Shown here: one piece after another, positions 5,832 to 11,574 of the stretch
Layout of the letters: the number at the start of each line of letters is the position of its first letter
Position numbering within the stretch: the first letter of the stretch is position 1
Assembly: GCA_007124105.1 (NCBI GenBank)
Contig: SLFT01000236.1
Coordinates: forward strand, 1-11,574
Source of the DNA: Candidatus Hydrogenedentota bacterium
Lineage (GTDB): Bacteria; Hydrogenedentota; Hydrogenedentia; Hydrogenedentales; CAITNO01
Direction of reading: 5' to 3'
DNA: 11,574 bases
The notes under the pieces: model-generated
Told to the model about the DNA's origin: nothing
Database searches by the model: none
The model's input: the letters and a program-made list of their open reading frames with translations, nothing else
Translations under genes and position numbers: made by a program

Positions 5832-7163
5832 TTATGCCAGTTCTCGTTCCAGCGCTTCGAGAAGAACGTTCCTGGCCTGTTCCAAGGGCATATCCAGCGT
5901 AGCGCCGGCTGCGGGCGCATGCCCTCCTCCGCCAAATTGACGCAGAAACGCGGCGCTGTCGAAAGAGGCGTCCGAACGAAAACTAACCCGCGTTGACGCA
6001 CTGTCAAAGCTTTTGCACAGCACCGCAACACTGACGCTGTCTACACTTTTCCAGTAGTTAATCAGATTCTCCGCATCTTCCTGGCGGGCGTCAAGTTCTT
6101 CAAGGTCCTGACCGGTAACCCAAGACAATGCGACCCGGTCGTTTGCGCAAAATGCAACGCGTGACAGCGCGCGACGGAGCAATTCAAAGCGAACGCGACT
6201 CATATCATTAAAAAGGCGCGTATTCCAAGGATGCACATCAATGCCGGTCTCCAACAACTTGCTTGTAATGCGATGCGTGCGCGCCGAGGTATTGGAGAAA
6301 CGAAAGCACCCGGTGTCCGTCGCGATTGCTGTATACAGGCACAAGGCGGCCTCTTCGGATATGGGCGCCTCTGCCACATCGAACAATTCGGCCACCAGCT
6401 CGCCTGTTGCAGCATAGGAAGCGTCAATAAGCCCGGACGCGCCCGGCTCGCCCGATTCCAGATGATGGTCAATAATGAGCAAACGTTTGTCGCCGGAGAT
6501 ATGGTCGGCCAGACAACCCACCCGGTCAATACGTCCGCAATCCAACATCACCGCGAGGTCATAATCCGGCGCCGCCGCTTCAGCATCCACAATCGTATTC
6601 GCACCAGAGAGTTCACGATACATTGCCGGAACCGGATCGCTGACCGCGCAGGTTATCTTTGTTTTGCCAAGCGCCTGCAACAACAATCGCATGGCAAGCA
6701 TTGAGCCAATGGCATCGCCGTCGGGATTCTCATGCGCGACTAGGTAGAAAATATTGCCCTCGCGCAATGCCGCAACAGTCTCTTCGGAAGACAACGCAAG
6801 CATGGGTTGGCGTTGTTGCTCCGCATGTATTTCTTCGAAGACCTCCTCGAGCTGATATACCTTGTCCAGCGTGTCATCCGCAAAAAACCGTATCTCCGGC
6901 GTCACGCGTATGTGAAGATGCTTGCCCACCTCGCGTCGGACCCACCCGGCCGAATGTTGCAATCCGATGAGCGAACTTGTGCGTTCGGATTCCGTGCCAA
7001 AAAGACTCACATATACATTGGCGTACCGCAAATCATTGGACATGCGCACATCCATCACCGAGACAAACCCGATACGCGGGTCTTTCAAGCCCCTGGTCAG
7101 AAGCTTGGCTATTTCTTCTTTAACAAGCGCCGCGACACGCACGGGCCTTTCCTTAAACTTCAT
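5832..7163 (-). CDS. Fusion of ribosome-binding factor A and NrnA-type DHH phosphoesterase
   Basis: One frame of 443 residues holds two complete proteins. Residues 1-112 are RbfA, a KH-fold protein that binds the 30S subunit during 16S rRNA maturation: 'RPVRVAALVKEEIAKLL', 'LKDPRIGFVSVMDV', 'DLRYANVYVS', 'GWVRREVGKHLHIRVTPEI'. A short Gln-rich link (about 113-120) follows. Residues 121-443 are an NrnA-type enzyme (oligoribonuclease and pAp phosphatase) with every metal motif: 'HENPDGDAIGS' (Asp148, Asp150), 'MLDCG' (Asp208), 'IDHH' (232-234), 'ATDTG' (Asp283), and the DHHA1 loop 'GGGGHAPAAG' (411-420). Elsewhere these are usually separate adjacent genes (for example Rv2838c and Rv2837c in Mycobacterium tuberculosis). 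Met121 (ATG 6801-6803) could begin a separate NrnA of normal length, but only a GGAG about 14 nt upstream supports it. The start overlaps the DUF503 stop (ATGA). Domain calls are sure; whether the product stays fused is not. Confidence 0.93.
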   Translation of the reverse strand: MKFKERPVRVAALVKEEIAKLLTRGLKDPRIGFVSVMDVRMSNDLRYANVYVSLFGTESERTSSLIGLQHSAGWVRREVGKHLHIRVTPEIRFFADDTLDKVYQLEEVFEEIHAEQQRQPMLALSSEETVAALREGNIFYLVAHENPDGDAIGSMLAMRLLLQALGKTKITCAVSDPVPAMYRELSGANTIVDAEAAAPDYDLAVMLDCGRIDRVGCLADHISGDKRLLIIDHHLESGEPGASGLIDASYAATGELVAELFDVAEAPISEEAALCLYTAIATDTGCFRFSNTSARTHRITSKLLETGIDVHPWNTRLFNDMSRVRFELLRRALSRVAFCANDRVALSWVTGQDLEELDARQEDAENLINYWKSVDSVSVAVLCKSFDSASTRVSFRSDASFDSAAFLRQFGGGGHAPAAGATLDMPLEQARNVLLEALERELA

Positions 7164-7441
7164 AGCATTTCAATCCTGTAATCAGCAAGTTCAGCGGCAC
7201 TGTTGGCGGCGACAAACGCGACAACGCCGCTCAACTGGCTGTTCACATGGCGAACATCATTGCCAACGATACATACGGCTATTCTACTTCGTTGCCAAAC
7301 ATCCTGGAATTCCGTTTCCGCCACGGAACAGTTGAAGCGCTTGTGTAACCGGTCCTTCAAACTCTTCACTACCCGACGCTTATCTTTCAGCGACTGGGCA
7401 TCCCTGATAAGCAAATCCAGTTGCAGCGAACCAATGGTCAC
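7160..7441 (-). CDS. DUF503 (YlxP-like) small protein
   Basis: This 93-residue protein matches DUF503, the YlxP family that commonly lies between infB and rbfA. The N-terminal pattern 'LQLDLLIRDAQSLKDKRRVVKSLKDRL' is the family signature 'xLxLxIxxAxSLKDKRxVVKSLKxRL', and 'FNCSVAETEFQDVWQRSRIAVCIVGND' is its second block. A ferredoxin-like alpha-beta fold is expected. The biochemical role is not settled; location with ribosome genes suggests a part in ribosome or translation control. The start is a GTG (7439-7441) that overlaps the infB stop as GTGA, with AGGA about 8 nt upstream inside infB. The stop overlaps the rbfA-nrnA start as ATGA. Both junctions suggest translational coupling. Confidence 0.9.
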   Translation of the reverse strand: MTIGSLQLDLLIRDAQSLKDKRRVVKSLKDRLHKRFNCSVAETEFQDVWQRSRIAVCIVGNDVRHVNSQLSGVVAFVAANSAAELADYRIEML

Positions 7442-10400
7442 GACGCATCCTGTTCGAGTGTCTTGGCGACAGACTCAATTTTGTACGCTTCGATGACATC
7501 GCCAGGATGAACATCGTCAAATTTCTCCAGCTTAATACCACACTCAAAACCTGTTGAAACTGACCGCACATCATCTTTAAGACGGCGCAATGAAAGTATT
7601 TTTCCCTCATACACTATCACACCGTCGCGAACAAGCCTGGCCTGCGCGCCCCGCTGCGTTTCACCGTCCGTCTGGTAACAACCCGCGATATTGCCCAGGG
7701 CCGAGGAAGAAAACACTTCCCGAACCTCTGCGTGACCGATAACGACCTCTTTCTTATCAGGGGTCAACATTCCCTCGAGCGCGCTACGCACTTCGTCGAG
7801 CGCTTCGTAAATAATCCTGTAGGTGCGGATTTCAACGCCGGCCTGTTCCGCCATCTTTCGAACTTTCGCATTGCCCGTCACATGAAATCCGATAATGACG
7901 GCATCGCTGGCGTCGGCCAGCACCACGTCAGACTCGTTGATTCCGCCTACGCCTGAATGAACAACATTAATGGATACTTCTTCGTTGCCCATTTTGGCGA
8001 AACTGGAACACAAAACATCCACAGAACCTTGAACATCAGACTTGATAACAACGTTAAGCCTCTTCTGTTCCTCGCCCATGAACCGGGCATGAAAGTCCTC
8101 AAGCGTCATGTGTCGCGAGGCCGGCCCACGCTTCAGTTTGGCGCGCGCAACCCTTTGTTCCGCGATATTACGCGCAATCCGCTCCTCGGAAGCCACTATA
8201 AATATATCGCCCGCGTCAGCAGGCGCGTCAAAACCGGTAACAACAACGGGCATTGAAGGCCCTGCCTCCTGAACACTCTCGCCGCGACAATCCATCATTG
8301 ACCGCACACGGCCATACGTACACCCCGCAAGGAAACTGTCGCCAACGCGCAATGTACCGCTTTGCACCAATACCCACGCAACCGGCCCCAGACCGGGCGC
8401 AATTTCGGACTCGACCACGGCGCCGCGAGCGCGTTTACCGGGGTTCGCCTTCAGCTCGAGTATTTCCGCTTGCAGCACCAACAACTCCATCAGCTCATCC
8501 ACCCCGCGATTCATTTTAGCGGAGATTTCTTTCATGATGGTCTTGCCACCCCAAGCCTCGTCAACCAGGCCGTATTGCGATAGTTCCTGTCGAACACGGT
8601 CCGGTTGCGCATTTTCCAAGTCGCATTTGTTGATAGCGACCACAATAGGCACTTCCGCCGCCTTGGCATGGTCAATCGCCTCGAGCGTTTGTGGTTTGAC
8701 GCCGTCATTCGCGGCGACCACAAGAACCACCACGTCGGTGACATGGGCGCCGCGCGCACGCATCTCTGTAAAAGCCCGGTGTCCCGGCGTATCCAGGAAA
8801 GTGACGCGATTGCCGTTTATGTCAATATCATACGCGGCAATATGCTGGGTAATGCCGCCCGCCTCGCCCTCGGCGACCTTGGTCGCGCGCACCGCATCCA
8901 GCAACGATGTCTTACCGTGGTCAACATGCCCCATTACCGTCACCACCGGTGGACGGGTAACAAGCGCTGCGGGGTCGTCAGGCTCTTCAGCAAAGAGCGT
9001 CTCTTCTTCTGGGATGACGACGCGTACCTCAAATCCTAATTTTTGGGCTACAAGCCGAACCGTATCCATGTCAAGCGTCTGGTTCTTATTTGCGGCAATG
9101 TTCTCATCCATTAGCGCCAGAATAAGATCACTGACCGGCATGTCCATCAGGTTGGCAAGGACTTCCACCGTCACCATCTCATCCACTTCTATGATGCCGC
9201 CCGTGGGCTGGTCTACTGTATCTATCACTTGACCCTCGCGACGCTTTTTACGTCTTTTACGCTGGCCGCCCATTGCGGCGCCGGCCTGAAATTCCTTAAC
9301 GGCGGCAGCCGCTTCGCGACGAACATTTTCCTCACGAATACGGGTACGCTCGGCACGTTTAACTTTTTTGCGCTGCGATTTGCTCAGGTTACCGCCAACA
9401 ACCTTTCCCTGTTCCTTAACAGGAGGTGGAATAGTATCAGGAGAAAGTGCTCCCAACGGCGTCCCAAGCGGTTCACCGCGACGCTGTTCCGGTTTACGCC
9501 GTCTTACTTCCTTAACCTCCAGAGCCTTCTGCTTACGTTCCTGATCACGACGGATAACAGCGGCAACAACCTCTGGGTCAGGCGCAACAGGCGATACAAC
9601 CGCCCCTTGACGTTCTTGCTCCCTTTTCTGCTTACGTTCTTTTTCACGCTCTGTGCGTCGGCGTTCTTCCACCTCGCGACGACGTTCCGCCTCGGCAAGT
9701 TTGCCGGCTGGATGCAGTGTTGCATCGCCCTGCTCTGCCGTATCCGTCTCTGACGTCCGCGCACCCTGTGTGTCTTCTTCTGAGTCAACAAGAATCTCGG
9801 CGCGCACCTGTTTAGGCAGCGTTTCCTTCGGAACCGGGACCGCTTCCTGCGCCGCAACATCCTCCGCTTCTCCAGAGGGCTCACTCTTATCCTCAACATC
9901 CTCCGTCGCAACTTGTTCCGTTTCACCTTCGGGCATACCCTCCAGTGTAGTGGAAACAGTCTCAGGCACCTGTACATCTTCCTTTGGCGTCTCTATAATC
10001 GCCGCAACAGCGGTCGCAGATGTCTCGGCTTCCATTGTATCGGGCGCCTGCGCGTCAGCATCTACAGTCGTCTCCGAAACATCTTCCGCGACAGTCTCAA
10101 CCTTTTCAGTCGCTTCCGGTTTCTGCTTGGCGACTGGTTTCTTCTTGGCGGCTGGTTTCTTTTTGGCTGCCGGCTTCTTTTTGGCAGCAGTTTTTTTCTT
10201 CGCCGAGGGTTTCTTTTTGGCGACAGCTTTCTTTTTGGCGGTGGTCTTCTTTTCAGTCGCTGTCTTGGCTTTAGCCTTGGCGCGACGCTTCTCGTCAGCC
10301 TCCGCCTTTTTGCGTTTCTTTTCCTCTTCCCTCGCCCGCACCTTTTCAATCTCTGCCTTCTTCTTCTGAAAGACAGTATCATCCTCATCAATATCGAGCA

Positions 10401-10530
10401 AAAGATCAACCGCGTCGTCGCCAATCTCTGTTTCAACGCCGGCAACATCAATTTGCAGTTCTCGAAGGACTTCGACTGCATGTTCCGCAGTCATTTCGAG
10501 TCTCTCCGCCAAACTGGCAATAGTCTGCAT
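7438..10530 (-). CDS. infB: Translation initiation factor IF-2, long form
   Basis: IF-2 is the GTPase that brings fMet-tRNA to the 30S subunit and promotes subunit joining. It has 1030 residues, longer than the roughly 700-900 common elsewhere, mainly through its N-terminus. Residues 1-50 are an IF2_N-like domain, 57-138 a lysine-rich stretch with AKKKPA repeats, 139-270 an acidic stretch, and 275-435 Arg/Lys/Glu-rich predicted helices. A second IF2_N-like domain lies at about 450-505. The GTPase domain has 'GHVDHGKT' (534-541), Thr561 in 'GGITQHI', 'DTPGH' (580-584), 'NKCD' (634-637, where NKID or NKMD is more usual) and 'SAK' (670-672). Domains II, III and the fMet-tRNA-binding C-terminal domain follow ('SDVQGSVDVL' from 831, 'GFECGIK' 994-1000). 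The start at 10530 gives the IF2_N-like N-terminus; AGGAGA lies 10 nt upstream. Confidence 0.97.
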   Translation of the reverse strand: MQTIASLAERLEMTAEHAVEVLRELQIDVAGVETEIGDDAVDLLLDIDEDDTVFQKKKAEIEKVRAREEEKKRKKAEADEKRRAKAKAKTATEKKTTAKKKAVAKKKPSAKKKTAAKKKPAAKKKPAAKKKPVAKQKPEATEKVETVAEDVSETTVDADAQAPDTMEAETSATAVAAIIETPKEDVQVPETVSTTLEGMPEGETEQVATEDVEDKSEPSGEAEDVAAQEAVPVPKETLPKQVRAEILVDSEEDTQGARTSETDTAEQGDATLHPAGKLAEAERRREVEERRRTEREKERKQKREQERQGAVVSPVAPDPEVVAAVIRRDQERKQKALEVKEVRRRKPEQRRGEPLGTPLGALSPDTIPPPVKEQGKVVGGNLSKSQRKKVKRAERTRIREENVRREAAAAVKEFQAGAAMGGQRKRRKKRREGQVIDTVDQPTGGIIEVDEMVTVEVLANLMDMPVSDLILALMDENIAANKNQTLDMDTVRLVAQKLGFEVRVVIPEEETLFAEEPDDPAALVTRPPVVTVMGHVDHGKTSLLDAVRATKVAEGEAGGITQHIAAYDIDINGNRVTFLDTPGHRAFTEMRARGAHVTDVVVLVVAANDGVKPQTLEAIDHAKAAEVPIVVAINKCDLENAQPDRVRQELSQYGLVDEAWGGKTIMKEISAKMNRGVDELMELLVLQAEILELKANPGKRARGAVVESEIAPGLGPVAWVLVQSGTLRVGDSFLAGCTYGRVRSMMDCRGESVQEAGPSMPVVVTGFDAPADAGDIFIVASEERIARNIAEQRVARAKLKRGPASRHMTLEDFHARFMGEEQKRLNVVIKSDVQGSVDVLCSSFAKMGNEEVSINVVHSGVGGINESDVVLADASDAVIIGFHVTGNAKVRKMAEQAGVEIRTYRIIYEALDEVRSALEGMLTPDKKEVVIGHAEVREVFSSSALGNIAGCYQTDGETQRGAQARLVRDGVIVYEGKILSLRRLKDDVRSVSTGFECGIKLEKFDDVHPGDVIEAYKIESVAKTLEQDAS
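10117..10239 (-). repeat. 18-bp tandem repeat in infB encoding AKKKPA units
   Basis: Seven imperfect units of six residues (AKKKAV, AKKKPS, AKKKTA, AKKKPA, AKKKPA, AKKKPV, then AKQKP) are encoded in register at an 18-bp step, residues 98-138 of IF-2. On the + strand the copies look like GGTTTCTTTTTGGCG with small changes; a weaker eighth copy lies toward 10261. The units resemble the lysine/alanine/proline repeats of histone H1 tails and suggest a flexible, nucleic-acid-binding segment. Such repeats can change copy number by slippage. Confidence 0.85.
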
Positions 10531-10540
10531 AAACCTTTTA

Positions 10541-10546
10541 TCTCCT
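10541..10546 (-). promoter_or_regulatory. Ribosome binding site AGGAGA of infB
   Basis: On the - strand AGGAGA lies 10 nt before the infB ATG at 10530, slightly further than ideal. It is the only strong purine-rich site in the 98-nt gap between nusA and infB and supports the start that gives the IF2_N-like N-terminus. Confidence 0.55.
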
Positions 10547-10628
10547 AATCAACAAGTAATGTAGTTCCCCGGTTATTCTTACTCTATAAATGGGCTTGTT
10601 CTTTTAACCACAACGCCTTCGGGCACCG

Positions 10629-11573
10629 CTATTTCGCTTCAGACTCTTCCTCCAAAGGTTCAGAATCCTCCTCATCAGCGTCTTCAATAGCAACTGCTGA
10701 CCCCACATCTTCCGAAACTACACCTGTGTCCACATGCTGCGCTGCGTCTCCTGTGGTAGACACAGCGTCGTCATCAGGCGCCATATCCTCAGAGCCAGGA
10801 GATTCGTTCCCTTCCGGACTCATGGCATCGGCAGCGCCTGTCCCCTCTTCGGTATGAGAAGCGTCGCCTGCGGTGTCCGTTTCTCCGCATTCATACGCAG
10901 CATCATCTGACTCCGAAACGCTTTCGTCCTCCTCTTCCTCTTCCTCTTCACTACGAATATCTATGTTCCAACCCAGCAGTTGCGAGGCAAGACGCGCATT
11001 CTGACCACGTTTGCCAATAGCCAGGGACAGTTGGTCTTGCGGCACAACAACGTGTATGCGTTTGGCATCTTCGTTTGCCTGAATACCTAGGATATCAGCA
11101 GGGTTCAATGAGTTGGCGCAGAGTTCAATGGGATTCTCGCTCCATCGAATAATGTCTATTTTCTCCCCGTTCAATTCTTCGACCACAGCGCGTACACGCG
11201 TCCCCTTTAACCCCACGCATGCGCCTACGGCATCCACATTGGGGTCCAGGGAAGCAACGGCGACTTTTGTGCGGCTTCCCGGGTCGCGGGCTATGGCCTT
11301 GACAACAACCGTGCCGTCATAAATTTCCGGCACTTCCATCTCGAACAAGACGCGAACCAATTCGACAGATGTGCGGGATAATACAACCTGCGGGCCTCTC
11401 GGCGATCTGTCCACTTCAATCAGGATAGCGCGAATCCGGTCGCCAATCTTGTATTTCTCGCGTGGCGATTGCTCTCGCACCGGAACCACCGCTTCAACTT
11501 GTCCAATGGAAACTATCAGGTTGCCATGATTGATCCGTTTTACGGCGCCGGTAACAACATCGCCTTCCCGCTG
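10629..11573 (-). CDS. nusA: Transcription elongation/antitermination factor NusA, 5'-partial, with acidic tail
   Basis: NusA binds RNA polymerase and nascent RNA and controls pausing, termination and antitermination. The frame is open to the right edge, so the N-terminal polymerase-binding domain lies outside; 314 residues are visible. An S1 domain comes first ('GAVKRINHGNLIVSIGQVEA', 'YKIGDRIRA'). The KH1 domain follows with 'ARDPGSRTKVAV' and 'VGACVGLKGTRV', then KH2 with 'LSLAIGKRGQNARLASQLLGW'. Both GxxG loops (GLKG, GKRG) are intact. The last 106 residues (nt 10632-10949) form a low-complexity acidic tail: I count 41 Asp/Glu and a single Lys, at the penultimate-to-stop end. No helix-hairpin acidic repeats like those of E. 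coli NusA are recognisable in it. It is the first visible gene of the - strand cluster, 98 nt before infB. Confidence 0.96.
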   Translation of the reverse strand, partial: QREGDVVTGAVKRINHGNLIVSIGQVEAVVPVREQSPREKYKIGDRIRAILIEVDRSPRGPQVVLSRTSVELVRVLFEMEVPEIYDGTVVVKAIARDPGSRTKVAVASLDPNVDAVGACVGLKGTRVRAVVEELNGEKIDIIRWSENPIELCANSLNPADILGIQANEDAKRIHVVVPQDQLSLAIGKRGQNARLASQLLGWNIDIRSEEEEEEEDESVSESDDAAYECGETDTAGDASHTEEGTGAADAMSPEGNESPGSEDMAPDDDAVSTTGDAAQHVDTGVVSEDVGSAVAIEDADEEDSEPLEEESEAK

Positions 11574-11574
11574 C

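Noticed and set aside
5180..5902. Open frame of 240 codons on the + strand over truB
   Set aside because: It is fully antisense to truB, has no family features and no ribosome site.
9653..10369. Open frame of 238 codons on the + strand rich in Ser, Ala, Val and Phe
   Set aside because: It is the complement of the low-complexity charged N-terminal part of infB. The Phe-rich repeats are the reverse reading of lysine codons.
10560..10610. Possible infB promoter in the nusA-infB gap (TTGTGG, 17 nt, TTTATA on the - strand)
   Set aside because: The -10 matches only three of six consensus positions, so it is not distinguishable from chance.
1..11574. Search for CRISPR arrays, insertion sequences, tRNA genes, att sites and defence or toxin-antitoxin genes
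   Set aside because: No direct repeats with spacers, transposase motifs, cloverleaf-like sequences or such gene families are visible; coding genes cover nearly all of the window.

Overview
This is a bacterial window with gene order typical of a chromosome. It holds nine genes: four on the + strand in the first third, converging on five on the - strand that fill the rest. There are no mobile elements, CRISPR arrays, tRNA or rRNA genes. Base composition looks moderate to slightly GC-rich and even along its length, and several genes have clear Shine-Dalgarno sites. Three features point to a Gram-negative, non-proteobacterial lineage, for example Hydrogenedentota or a PVC/Planctomycetota-type group: a Tat-exported PL22-like beta-propeller protein, a 1030-residue IF-2 with histone-H1-like lysine repeats, and a ROK kinase without the usual cysteine cluster. 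This placement is inference with low confidence.

Region 1 (1-3953, + strand). The window opens inside a gene whose C-terminal part resembles the (alpha/alpha)6 region of GH116/DUF608-type glycosidases but appears to lack their catalytic motifs. Dephospho-CoA kinase (coaE) follows 10 bp later. After 130 bp of non-coding DNA comes a Tat-signal protein of the oligogalacturonate lyase (PL22) type. It overlaps, through an ATGA junction, a ROK-family sugar kinase. The last two look like a small carbohydrate-use operon.

Region 2 (3913-11574, - strand). This is the conserved transcription/translation cluster nusA - infB - DUF503 (ylxP) - rbfA - nrnA - truB - ribF. NusA (antitermination) and IF-2 (initiation) come first, then RbfA (30S maturation), NrnA (nanoRNA and pAp degradation), TruB (tRNA pseudouridine 55) and RibF (FMN/FAD synthesis). 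Junctions are tight: GTGA between infB and DUF503, ATGA between DUF503 and rbfA, and 4 nt between truB and ribF. The ylxR and ylxQ genes often found between nusA and infB are absent. ribF runs 41 bp into the convergent ROK gene.

The main novelty is that rbfA and nrnA are one uninterrupted reading frame. It would give a 443-residue fusion of a ribosome maturation factor and a complete DHH/DHHA1 nanoRNase. Next in interest are the strongly acidic NusA tail beside the block-charged IF-2 N-terminus, the degenerate GH116-like protein, and the exported PL22-like protein with a Tyr where a Gln metal ligand is expected.
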